In this document: piece by piece, positions 36,532-44,993 of the stretch
How the letters are laid out: each line of letters starts with the position of its first letter
Position numbering within the stretch: the first letter of the stretch is position 1
Assembly: GCA_022510545.1 (NCBI GenBank)
Contig: JAFLTG010000006.1
Span: forward strand, 1 to 62,098
Length of the DNA: 62,098 nt
Reading direction: 5' to 3'
Origin: Lachnospiraceae bacterium
GTDB taxonomy: Bacteria; Bacillota; Clostridia; Lachnospirales; Lachnospiraceae
Notes under the pieces: generated by a model
Told to the model about the DNA's origin: nothing
Database searches by the model: none
Seen by the model: only the letters and a program-made list of their open reading frames with translations
Made by a program: the position numbers and the translations under genes

Positions 36532-37824
36532 ATGAGAGAAGAAGAACTGATAATATATAAAGATTTTGAAGACGGTGATTTGCTGCATGATATGGTGTAT
36601 CTGATGGAGCATTACAGGGAAGATAAAAGTGCGGCATCCTTATATGACTGTATGCACAGGCTTCTTGAGATTGCGGCATCCCATGGGTTTTATGGGAATC
36701 TATGGCATTGTTATCTGGCCAATTTGCTGGTGAATAATGAGAATAGTTATAGTGTGTCCTGTGAGATAAGGGGGAAGATACAGGGGACGATAAATGAACT
36801 GGTGCTGCATGATATACGGATTTTCAAAGAGTTTTATGACTATGATTTCAGTGATATGATTGAATGGCTTAAGGTGCCTGAATTTAAAATGGTACTTAAT
36901 TATACAAGCTCTTTTCAGGAGAGCAAGGTATATAATTTAAGAATACGTGACAGGATATGCCACTTGGCGGAGCGGTTTAATTCCGATGATACGCCGGAGG
37001 ATATGAAGGATACGTTGACGGAATTTTATAAGGATTACGGGGTTGGAAAGTTTGGTTTACATAAAGCATTCCGCGTGAGAAGTGAAGGTGGCCAGGCAAT
37101 AATTGAGCCGATACTTAATATTGCGCATGTGCATCTGGATGATCTGGTGGGGTATGAGATTGCCAAGAAGAAGCTGGTGGATAATACTGAGGCATTTGTA
37201 AAAGGAAGGAAGGCAAATAACTGTCTTCTGTTTGGTGATGCCGGTACCGGTAAGTCGTCCAGTATTAAAGCTATAGCGAATGAATATTATGATAGGGGTT
37301 TGCGTATCATTGAGATATATAAGCATCAGTTTCAGGCGTTGAATGATGTGATCTCACAGATTAAAAACCGCAATTATAAATTCATTATATATATGGATGA
37401 CTTAAGCTTTGAGGATTTTGAAATCGAATATAAATATCTGAAGGCTGTAATTGAAGGCGGATTGGAAAAGAAGCCTGAGAATATACTTATATATGCGACT
37501 TCCAACAGAAGGCATCTGGTGCGTGAGAAATTCAGTGACAAAGAAGACCGCCGTGATGACCTTCATACGAACGATACGGTACAGGAGAAGCTTTCGCTTG
37601 CTTCAAGATTCGGAGTAACGATTTTCTTTTCCTCACCGGACAAAAAGCAGTTTGAAGAGATTGTAAAAGTACTTGCAAAGCGTCATAGCATAGAGATAGA
37701 GGAGGATGAACTGCTTACACAGGCAAATAAATGGGAACTTGCACATGGCGGCTTGTCAGGAAGGACAGCGCAGCAGTTTGTGGATTATTTACTTGGACAG
37801 TATAAAGGCAGGGAAGCACAATGA
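36532..37824 (+). CDS. DUF815 AAA-type ATPase
   Basis: The 430-residue protein has an N-terminal helical region of about 180 residues and a C-terminal AAA module with Walker A FGDAGTGKSS, Walker B FIIYMDDLSF, sensor YATSNRRHLV and a lid domain with GLSGRTAQQF. This is the DUF815 family. I chose ATG 36532, 9 bases after GGAG at 36519-36522. The stop overlaps the ppx start (ATGA). Substrate unknown; the link with polyphosphate genes is positional. Confidence 0.88.
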   Translation: MREEELIIYKDFEDGDLLHDMVYLMEHYREDKSAASLYDCMHRLLEIAASHGFYGNLWHCYLANLLVNNENSYSVSCEIRGKIQGTINELVLHDIRIFKEFYDYDFSDMIEWLKVPEFKMVLNYTSSFQESKVYNLRIRDRICHLAERFNSDDTPEDMKDTLTEFYKDYGVGKFGLHKAFRVRSEGGQAIIEPILNIAHVHLDDLVGYEIAKKKLVDNTEAFVKGRKANNCLLFGDAGTGKSSSIKAIANEYYDRGLRIIEIYKHQFQALNDVISQIKNRNYKFIIYMDDLSFEDFEIEYKYLKAVIEGGLEKKPENILIYATSNRRHLVREKFSDKEDRRDDLHTNDTVQEKLSLASRFGVTIFFSSPDKKQFEEIVKVLAKRHSIEIEEDELLTQANKWELAHGGLSGRTAQQFVDYLLGQYKGREAQ

Positions 37825-39392
37825 AAACTTTTGCAGCGATAGATGTAGGCTCATATGAGCTGTCAATGAAAATTTTTGAGATTTCAAAAGAGAATGGATT
37901 AAAGGAAATCGACTATATAAGGCATCGTATTGATTTGGGAACGGATACCTATGCTACCGGAAAAATCAGCTATGAGAGAGTAGATGAACTTTGCCGGGTG
38001 CTTAGAGAGTTTAAGCTGATTATGGCAGGGTATAAGGCAGATGACTATAAGGCATACGGAACCAGTGCTATCCGCGAGACTGATAATACCACCATAGTCT
38101 TAGACCAGATTGAGCAGCGTACCGGTATCAAGATAGAGGTGCTGAGTAATTCTGAACAAAGATTTCTTGATTATAAATCTATTGCTTCCAAAGGCAGGGT
38201 ATTTAATAAGATAATCGAAAAAGATACGGCAATTCTGGACATAGGCGGCGGCAGCATACAGCTTTCACTTTTTATAAAGGATTCGCTTGTAACTACACAG
38301 AATATGAGGCTGGGCGTGCTAAGACTTCAGGATAGAATGAGTGTATTAAATATCAGACCGAGCCAGTATGAGAATATTATAGATGAATTTATAAGTTCCC
38401 AGCTTTCCGTTTTTAAAAAGCTGTATCTTGGTGAACGCAAAATAGAAAATATCATTGTGGTGGATGACTATATATCTGCGATTATGGAACGCAGTATGGG
38501 AAATAAATTGTTAAACTCTGAAAATGAATTGGGAATAAATATGACAGATGTGTCAGATTCTTGTATCGAAGTTGATGATATTAATTCCGTTTTTCAAAAT
38601 ATATTTACGAAATCTACGGCAGAGTCTGCAAGAATGCTGGGTATGCCGCAGGAGAGTATACCGCTTTTATATATTTCGGGAGTCTTACTTAACCGTGTCG
38701 TTAAGATAATGGGTGCCAAGCGCATATGGGTGCCGGGCGTGACCTTATGTGACGGTATTGCATATGAGTATGGTGAAAAGAAAAAAATTATAGTGGCAGA
38801 GCATGATTTTGAGCAGGATATAATTGCCTGTGCTCAAAATATCAGCAAACGTTACATGGGCAGCAAGCGCAGGGGCGAGACACTTGAAAAGATTGCGCTT
38901 ACGATTTTTGACAGTATGAAAAAGGTACACGGGCTGGGGAAAAGAGAAAGGTTGCTTTTACAGATTGCAACGCTTCTGCATGACTGCGGGAAATATATCA
39001 GTCTGATGAATCTGGGGGAATGTTCCTATAACATTATAATGTCTACAGAGATAATTGGACTCTCCCATATGGAGAGAGAAATTGTTGCTAATGTTGTAAA
39101 ATATAATCACCTGGATTTTAATTATTATGAAGTCATAGGTCAGGATGTTAACCTTGACAAGGAGGCTTATTTAAAGATTGCAAAGCTGACAGCGATACTA
39201 AGGATTGCCAACGGGCTTGACAGAAGCCATAAGCAGAAGTTCAGGGATGTAGAGGCAGCGCTTAAGGATGAGCAGCTTATTATAACTATTAATACGTCAG
39301 TGGATATTACATTGGAAAAAGGTTTGTTTTATAAAAGGGCGGACTTCTTTGAAGAAGTTTTCAGTGTAAAGCCTGTTATAAGGCAGGAATAG
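37821..39392 (+). CDS. ppx: Ppx/GppA exopolyphosphatase with HD-like C-terminal domain
   Basis: The 523-residue protein has the ASKHA-fold Ppx/GppA domain (residues 1-310; AIDVGSYELSMKIFE, GTSAIRET, LDIGGGSIQLSLF) and a C-terminal HD-type region (about 335-500; LLHDCGKYI). It should split phosphate from polyphosphate, or act on pppGpp. The start overlaps the DUF815 gene and ppk follows after 18 bases. Confidence 0.9.
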   Translation: MKTFAAIDVGSYELSMKIFEISKENGLKEIDYIRHRIDLGTDTYATGKISYERVDELCRVLREFKLIMAGYKADDYKAYGTSAIRETDNTTIVLDQIEQRTGIKIEVLSNSEQRFLDYKSIASKGRVFNKIIEKDTAILDIGGGSIQLSLFIKDSLVTTQNMRLGVLRLQDRMSVLNIRPSQYENIIDEFISSQLSVFKKLYLGERKIENIIVVDDYISAIMERSMGNKLLNSENELGINMTDVSDSCIEVDDINSVFQNIFTKSTAESARMLGMPQESIPLLYISGVLLNRVVKIMGAKRIWVPGVTLCDGIAYEYGEKKKIIVAEHDFEQDIIACAQNISKRYMGSKRRGETLEKIALTIFDSMKKVHGLGKRERLLLQIATLLHDCGKYISLMNLGECSYNIIMSTEIIGLSHMEREIVANVVKYNHLDFNYYEVIGQDVNLDKEAYLKIAKLTAILRIANGLDRSHKQKFRDVEAALKDEQLIITINTSVDITLEKGLFYKRADFFEEVFSVKPVIRQE

Positions 39393-39410
39393 AAGGGCAG
39401 GTTATTAGAT

Positions 39411-41537
39411 ATGGCAGATATATCGGAATTTTCCAAGGCTGAAAATTATACTAACAGGGAACTCAGCTGGCTCCTTTTTGAAAAAAGGGTGCTGAGCGAA
39501 GCTATGGATGAGCAGCTTCCGTTATTTGAGCGGATTAAATTCCTAAGCATTACAGCTTCCAATCTGGATGAGTTCTTTATGGTCAGGGTTGCCTCTCTAA
39601 AGGATATGGTAACAGCCGGTTACAGCAAAAAGGATATTGCAGGACTTACGCCCATAGAGCAGCTTGAAAAGGTAAATAAAGAAACCCATGAACTGGTAAG
39701 GCAGCAATATGCTACATATAACCAATCGCTGCTGCCCGAACTTTTAAAACATGGGCTTCGCGTAATCGGACATCATGAGGATCTTACCAAGGAAGAAGCA
39801 GAGTATATTGATAAATATTTTGAAGATAACATTTATCCGGTTCTGACTCCTATGGCAGTGGATTCATCCAGACCGTTTCCGCTTATTCGCAATAAGTCTT
39901 TGAATATAGGAGCTCTTGTTAAGAAAAAAAGCGGAGAGGGTGAACTGGAGTTTGCTACCGTACAGGTGCCAAGTGTGCTTTCGAGGATAGTTCCTATACC
40001 CTCCGAAAAAGATAAGGCAGTTATACTTCTTGAAGAAGTGATTGAGAGGAATATCCATAAGCTGTTTTTGAACTACGATATTGTGTGCGCATATCCGTTT
40101 AGAATTATGCGTAGTGCCGATTTGCCAATAGAAGAGGATGAGGCTGAAGATCTGCTCGAAGAAATAGAGAAGCAGCTTAAGAAAAGACAGTGGGGTCAGG
40201 CAATCCGTCTGGAAATAGAAGAAGGAATGGATGAGAGACTCTTAAAAATCATTCAGGATGATCTTACAATAGGAAATGAGGATATATATCCAATCATGGG
40301 GCCGTTAGATATGACTTTTCTGATGAAGATGTATGACATGGACGGCTTTGATGATCTCAAAGAACATAGTTATATAGAACCCCAGCCCGTGCCACAGCTG
40401 CCGGAGGATGCCGACGTGTTTGAAAGGATAAGGGAAGAGGATATATTAATGTTTCATCCATATCAGACCTTTGAACCGGTTGTACGTTTTATAAGACAGG
40501 CGGCAAAGGATCCGGATGTGCTTGCAATAAAGCAGACTCTCTACAGGGTCAGCGGTAATTCTCCAATCATAGCCGCCCTTGAACAGGCGGCGGATAACGG
40601 GAAACAAGTTTCCGTTCTGGTAGAGCTTAAGGCAAGATTTGATGAAGAGAATAATATAGTATGGGCAAGGAGACTGGAAAAAGCCGGCTGCCATGTTATT
40701 TACGGCCTGCTTGGGCTAAAGACCCACAGCAAGATTACACTGGTTGTCCGGAGAGAAGAGAACGGTATAAGGCGTTATGTACATCTGGGAACCGGCAACT
40801 ATAACGATTCTACCGCCAAGCTTTATACTGATTTAGGGCTTCTTACCTGTTCGGAATCCATAGGTGAGGATGCAACCGCCGTCTTTAATATGCTTTCCGG
40901 CTATTCGGAGCCACGCTCATGGAATAAATTATCCCTGGCACCCTTGTGGCTTAAAGACAGATTCCTATATCTTATAAACAGGGAAAAGGAATATGCCCTT
41001 AACGGACGTCCGGCAAGGATTATTGCCAAGATGAATGCTCTCTGTGATAAGGATATAATTGAAGCATTATATGAGGCCGGAGCTGCCGGAGTGAAAATAG
41101 ATCTTATAATCAGAGGCATCTGCTGCCTTAAGACAGGACTGCCCGGAATCAGTGAAAATATCAGTGTCCGCTCTATTGTCGGAAATTATCTTGAGCATGC
41201 AAGAATATTTTATTTTGAGAACGGCGGAAAAGCGGAGTACTATCTTGCAAGTGCGGACTGGATGCCAAGAAATCTGGAAAAGCGCGTTGAAATTTTGTTT
41301 CCGATAGAGAAACCCGAATTGCAGAGTAAGATTATGTATATACTGGAATCTCAATTGGAGGATAATGTAAAAGCTCATATTCTTGGTCATAACGGAGTCT
41401 ATGAGAAAGTTGACAGGAAGGGAAAGGAAGCTTTTAATTCCCAGCTTGTTTTTTGTGAGCGTTCAAGGGCTGTGGCCAGAAAACAGGAAGAGATGGTTGA
41501 CAGTCGGGTTTTTATTCCGGAAAGGCATGGTCATTAG
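39411..41537 (+). CDS. ppk: polyphosphate kinase 1
   Basis: The 708-residue enzyme has the PPK1 N-terminal domain (NRELSWLLFEKRVL), DEFFMVRVASL, and two phospholipase-D-like catalytic halves with LKTHSKITLV carrying the autophosphorylated His and HLGTGNYND. It polymerises ATP gamma-phosphate into polyphosphate, reversibly. Clustering with ppx suggests joint control of polyphosphate level. Confidence 0.96.
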   Translation: MADISEFSKAENYTNRELSWLLFEKRVLSEAMDEQLPLFERIKFLSITASNLDEFFMVRVASLKDMVTAGYSKKDIAGLTPIEQLEKVNKETHELVRQQYATYNQSLLPELLKHGLRVIGHHEDLTKEEAEYIDKYFEDNIYPVLTPMAVDSSRPFPLIRNKSLNIGALVKKKSGEGELEFATVQVPSVLSRIVPIPSEKDKAVILLEEVIERNIHKLFLNYDIVCAYPFRIMRSADLPIEEDEAEDLLEEIEKQLKKRQWGQAIRLEIEEGMDERLLKIIQDDLTIGNEDIYPIMGPLDMTFLMKMYDMDGFDDLKEHSYIEPQPVPQLPEDADVFERIREEDILMFHPYQTFEPVVRFIRQAAKDPDVLAIKQTLYRVSGNSPIIAALEQAADNGKQVSVLVELKARFDEENNIVWARRLEKAGCHVIYGLLGLKTHSKITLVVRREENGIRRYVHLGTGNYNDSTAKLYTDLGLLTCSESIGEDATAVFNMLSGYSEPRSWNKLSLAPLWLKDRFLYLINREKEYALNGRPARIIAKMNALCDKDIIEALYEAGAAGVKIDLIIRGICCLKTGLPGISENISVRSIVGNYLEHARIFYFENGGKAEYYLASADWMPRNLEKRVEILFPIEKPELQSKIMYILESQLEDNVKAHILGHNGVYEKVDRKGKEAFNSQLVFCERSRAVARKQEEMVDSRVFIPERHGH

Positions 41538-41538
41538 G

Positions 41539-42126
41539 GTGAAAATTATATTAGCATCAGCATCCCCCAGGAGAAAAGAACTTTTGAAACAGGTGGGCAT
41601 ATCATTTAAAACTATGCCCAGTACAAAGGAAGAAAAAATTACAAAGGAAACTCCGGAAGAAATTGTAGAGGAACTTTCTTATCAGAAGGCAGTTGATATC
41701 TGTGCACAGTTAGAAGAGAGCATGAAGGAAGATTACGTTGTTATTGGCGCAGATACTATTGTTTCCGCCTGGGGCAAGGTAATGGGTAAACCAAAAGATA
41801 AGGAAGATGCTTGTATGATGCTTGAGCAGATTCAGGGAAAGAGCCATCAGGTGTATACGGGTGTTACATTAGCCTGGAAGTATAAAGATACTCCGGCAAT
41901 GTTTCATACCTTCCACGAATGTACTGATGTGACGGTGTTCCCTATGAACGCCGATGAGATAAAGAGTTATGTAAACTCGGGAGAACCTATGGATAAGGCG
42001 GGAGGCTATGCTATACAGGGACAATTTGCCGCTTATATACAGGGAATCTGCGGGGATTACTTCAATGTGGTCGGGCTGCCGGTAGGCAGGGTGTATCAGG
42101 AGATGAAACAGAGGAATTTGGTGTAA
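41539..42126 (+). CDS. maf: Maf family nucleotide pyrophosphatase
   Basis: The 195-residue protein has the Maf signature IILASASPRRKELLKQVG, IGADTIV, MGKPKD and the MDKAGGYAIQG segment. Maf enzymes hydrolyse non-canonical nucleoside triphosphates and have been linked to septum control. GTG 41539 gives the usual family N-terminus VKIILASASPRR; ATG 41527 is in frame but overlaps the end of ppk and is only one base from GGAAAGG. Confidence 0.92.
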   Translation: MKIILASASPRRKELLKQVGISFKTMPSTKEEKITKETPEEIVEELSYQKAVDICAQLEESMKEDYVVIGADTIVSAWGKVMGKPKDKEDACMMLEQIQGKSHQVYTGVTLAWKYKDTPAMFHTFHECTDVTVFPMNADEIKSYVNSGEPMDKAGGYAIQGQFAAYIQGICGDYFNVVGLPVGRVYQEMKQRNLV

Positions 42127-42193
42127 GGGACCTCCGAGATGTGCAGGCGGTGAAAAAGGTTAATTGATTTGATATGAAAGGGAGAAGAGAATT

Positions 42194-42451
42194 ATGTTTG
42201 ATGATGCTGTTTTAAAATGTTTTTTGGAGAAGCAGGGACAGTTGTTTCCGAAGGATGTAGTAGAGACATTGGAAGAGGCTGAGAATTTCTTGGAAGAGTG
42301 CATGGCTGTTGTCGTAGACTCTGTGCAGGAAGTCTGGGATTATTTTGATGCCGCGGGAATAGATATAGAAAATGCTGACGAAGAGGAGATATTGGAGGCT
42401 GACGAAGTCTTTGATATAGGCGATGGACGGTATCTTATTGTTGAATGTTAA
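42194..42451 (+). CDS. small acidic protein of unknown function
   Basis: This 85-residue protein is strongly acidic (many Glu and Asp, few Lys or Arg) and probably alpha-helical in its first 55 residues, ending in a beta hairpin (VFDIGDGRYLIVEC). AAAGGGAGAAG precedes ATG 42194. I do not recognise the family. It is 67 bases after maf and is followed by a terminator, so it is the last gene of the polyphosphate cluster. Confidence 0.7.
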   Translation: MFDDAVLKCFLEKQGQLFPKDVVETLEEAENFLEECMAVVVDSVQEVWDYFDAAGIDIENADEEEILEADEVFDIGDGRYLIVEC

Positions 42452-42495
42452 ATTGTAATCCGCATGTCAGCAATATGCATATGAGTATAGCAAAT

Positions 42496-42527
42496 AGGCA
42501 ATAACATTAATGGTTATTGCTTATTTT
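42496..42527 (+). terminator. terminator after the polyphosphate cluster
   Basis: AGGCAATAAC (42496-42505, counting the outer pairs) pairs with GTTATTGCTT (42513-42522), 7-base loop, followed by ATTTT. Confidence 0.7.
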
Positions 42528-42553
42528 ACTAAATGACCTACAAATGCTATATT
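42525..42553 (+). promoter_or_regulatory. promoter in front of a structured element
   Basis: TTTACT (42525-42530), 17-base spacer, TATATT (42548-42553), with TGC directly before it as an extended -10. Transcription would start near 42561, just before the hairpin. Confidence 0.5.
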
Positions 42554-42560
42554 ATAAGTA

Positions 42561-42617
42561 ATAGATTCCACCAAGCCTGGGCAGTTTCGCTGCATGCGTA
42601 ACACGGTGGGACTTTTG
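42561..42617 (+). ncRNA. candidate small structured RNA or attenuator
   Basis: The outer stem pairs TTCCACC (42566-42572) with GGTGGGA (42605-42611), including one G-U pair, and is followed by CTTTTG. An inner hairpin GCAG (42581-42584)/CTGC (42590-42593) has loop TTTCG. The segment is noticeably more GC-rich than its surroundings. It could be a small RNA of about 57 bases, a leader attenuator of the WYL operon, or simply a second terminator. I do not match it to a known RNA family. Confidence 0.4.
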
Positions 42618-42710
42618 TATTTAAAAAAAGAAATTTTTAATAAATTAATCACATAGACATATTCTGTCATTTAAGAGAAGTATAATAACAATACACAACG
42701 GGAGTTTCCT

Positions 42711-43667
42711 ATGGATGAACAAAAAAATAATAAAATTGAACGAGTACTTGGAATATATACAAAACTTATGAATGGCTGCCTAATTAATAAATCTGAAGAA
42801 GCTGTTAATTATGGTGTTAATGAGCGAAGTATTCAACGAGATATTGATGATATTCGTAATTTTTTAGAAATAAATTCTGATAAAACCGGAATAATTAATA
42901 CGATTATATATGATAGAATAAAAAAGGGTTACTGTCTTGAACAGATATATATATCCAAATTTACAAATAGTGAAATTTTAGCATTATGTAAAATTTTACT
43001 TGACAGTAGGGCATTTACTAAAGAAGAAATGTCTGGAATGCTTCAAAAATTGATAGACTGCTGTGTACCTGAGAGTAATCAAAAGTTGGTAAATGAACTT
43101 ATTAATAATGAAGCCTTTCATTATGTCGAGCCACAGCATAAAACTACATTTATTGACACAATGTGGAGCATAGGACAAGCTATCAGAAAGTACCAATATA
43201 TAGAAATTGACTATTACAGGACGAAAGACAAGACTGTTGTAAAAAGAAAAGTGAAGCCTGTAGCAATTATGTTTTCTGAATTTTATTTCTATATTACAGC
43301 ATTTATAGACGATGAGGAAGTAAGAAAAGATTTTGATGTCATTAATGATTCATTCCCTACAATTTATCGTGTAGATAGGATTAAAAAGCTGGAAGTACTT
43401 AATGAAAAATTTTATATTCCATACAGCAGCAGATTTGAAGAAGGAGAATTTCGAAAAAGGATTCAGTTTATGTATGGTGGTAAATTACATAAAGTTAAAT
43501 TTAAGTATTTAGGACCGGATATTGATGCAATTCTTGATCGTTTGCCAACAGCGCAAGTGTTGGATGAAGAAGATGGAGTTTATACAGTCAAAGCAGAAGT
43601 GTTTGGGAAAGGTATTGATATGTGGCTGAAGAGTCAGGGGGATAATATTGAAGTTTTGGAAGATTAA
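42711..43667 (+). CDS. WYL-domain transcriptional regulator
   Basis: The 318-residue protein has an N-terminal helix-turn-helix (about residues 8-60; EEAVNYGVNERSIQRDIDDI), a middle helical region, and a WYL domain (about 150-235; YIEIDYYRTKDKTVVKRKVKP, then FYFYITAF in place of the canonical WYL triplet, then YRVDRIKKLEVL), followed by a WCX-like C-terminus. WYL proteins are ligand-sensing regulators, frequent next to phage-defence genes. GGGAG precedes the ATG; a TATAAT at 42681-42686 may be its -10. The next gene starts within about 30 bases. AT content is higher than in the flanking regions. Confidence 0.9.
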   Translation: MDEQKNNKIERVLGIYTKLMNGCLINKSEEAVNYGVNERSIQRDIDDIRNFLEINSDKTGIINTIIYDRIKKGYCLEQIYISKFTNSEILALCKILLDSRAFTKEEMSGMLQKLIDCCVPESNQKLVNELINNEAFHYVEPQHKTTFIDTMWSIGQAIRKYQYIEIDYYRTKDKTVVKRKVKPVAIMFSEFYFYITAFIDDEEVRKDFDVINDSFPTIYRVDRIKKLEVLNEKFYIPYSSRFEEGEFRKRIQFMYGGKLHKVKFKYLGPDIDAILDRLPTAQVLDEEDGVYTVKAEVFGKGIDMWLKSQGDNIEVLED

Positions 43668-43697
43668 TAAATGGGAGGATATCCTGGGGGACAACAT

Positions 43698-44993
43698 ATG
43701 GTAAATAAGTTAAGAAAACTTAAAACTGAGTTTGACGAGGCTGATTCAAAATTTACAAATGAACTAAACAGTATGAAAGAAAATGTAAAGGAAGTATCTA
43801 AAAATGTTGATAAAACATTAAATGATTTATCGAATATCAATATAATTATTAGTGATATTGATAAGAACTTTGCAGAAAAAACATCAATAACAAATATAAA
43901 AGATATGAGGTTTTTATGGGGCGCTACTGCATTGCAATGTGGCAGATGGATGTTGATTCCTGCATTTGATGAGAAAACACTTACTCCAAATGTAGACGAT
44001 CGAAAGTCTGCATCAACGGAAGGGAGAAAAGATCTTACAAAAACAGGTAAGCAGCTTGATAAAAGTGGTGAAAATGTAATTAATAATCGTTTTATAAATT
44101 GCAGTCAAATAATGGCGCTTCCTGTTCCATATGACGCAATGAAAGGAACAGAAGACATAGTTATAAAAAATGTTACTTTGGAAGGTAAAAATTTAAGCGG
44201 TGGGAATCATCATTCAGCTACATGGGGGCATGATCCTATAATTGGTCATATTATTGGAACTGCCAATATACTTACGCGTTCCATTTCATTTAGAGATAGG
44301 CTGTGTACAACACGAATTGTAGAAATTCCATATGGAAGAGAGCAAATTGTAACTCATTTACCCTACAATTTTATACAAATGATAGGGGATGTGAGGACTA
44401 CATTAAGCGAAGATAAAAATAGGCTGGCAGCAGCTCATTTAAAACAGGTTCTTCATTTTCAGTCTGATAAGTTTACAAAAGATGGTCTCCCGATTCCATT
44501 AATTCCGCCAGGGATGCAACAGAGACTTTTAAAACAGAAGTGGAATAGCAAAGAGCTTGAGAACGTGTTAAAAGGTTCAATGAAAGGGATAACAGCACAA
44601 TTTGCAGTTGCGGCATTATTGAACACTTCTGTCGGAATACTACATGGATTTTGTTTCAATGAAAGTAAAGATAAAAGCCTTGATTTGTATAGTGTTCGGA
44701 CGAGGAAAGTTGTTGCTGCTTCCAATATTTTATCTTCCGTAATTAATATTGCGGCAATCGCAGGGGGAGCGACGGTAGGTATTCTTTCGGATAATCAGGA
44801 ATTGATTAAAAAATCAATAGCACATATAGACATAGGAGGGTATGTGGAAACGATACATCAGATTGCGAAATATAAAGCTTTACAGGAAACTATTAGAAGA
44901 GAATTTTTGGAGATGGAGTTATATAATAGGCTTTGTTCCGAAACATATTCATTTTTAGAGGAGGCGCATTATGAGCAAGAAAAAGAGTTTTAA
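43698..44993 (+). CDS. unknown protein with NHH...GHDP motif
   Basis: I cannot assign this 431-residue protein to a named family. It begins with a predicted coiled coil (about residues 1-60; KTEFDEADSKFTNELNSMKE). The centre contains ALPVPYDAM and then GGNHHSATWGHDPIIG followed by GTANILT, a His- and Gly-rich stretch that looks like an active or metal-binding site. A C-terminal hydrophobic segment (ASNILSSVINIAAIAGGATVGIL region) could be membrane-associated or core helices. I start at ATG 43698, 7 bases after GGGGG; ATG 43671 has no ribosome binding site. The gene overlaps the beta-helix gene by 23 bases, so both are co-translated under the WYL regulator. Confidence 0.7.
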   Translation: MVNKLRKLKTEFDEADSKFTNELNSMKENVKEVSKNVDKTLNDLSNINIIISDIDKNFAEKTSITNIKDMRFLWGATALQCGRWMLIPAFDEKTLTPNVDDRKSASTEGRKDLTKTGKQLDKSGENVINNRFINCSQIMALPVPYDAMKGTEDIVIKNVTLEGKNLSGGNHHSATWGHDPIIGHIIGTANILTRSISFRDRLCTTRIVEIPYGREQIVTHLPYNFIQMIGDVRTTLSEDKNRLAAAHLKQVLHFQSDKFTKDGLPIPLIPPGMQQRLLKQKWNSKELENVLKGSMKGITAQFAVAALLNTSVGILHGFCFNESKDKSLDLYSVRTRKVVAASNILSSVINIAAIAGGATVGILSDNQELIKKSIAHIDIGGYVETIHQIAKYKALQETIRREFLEMELYNRLCSETYSFLEEAHYEQEKEF

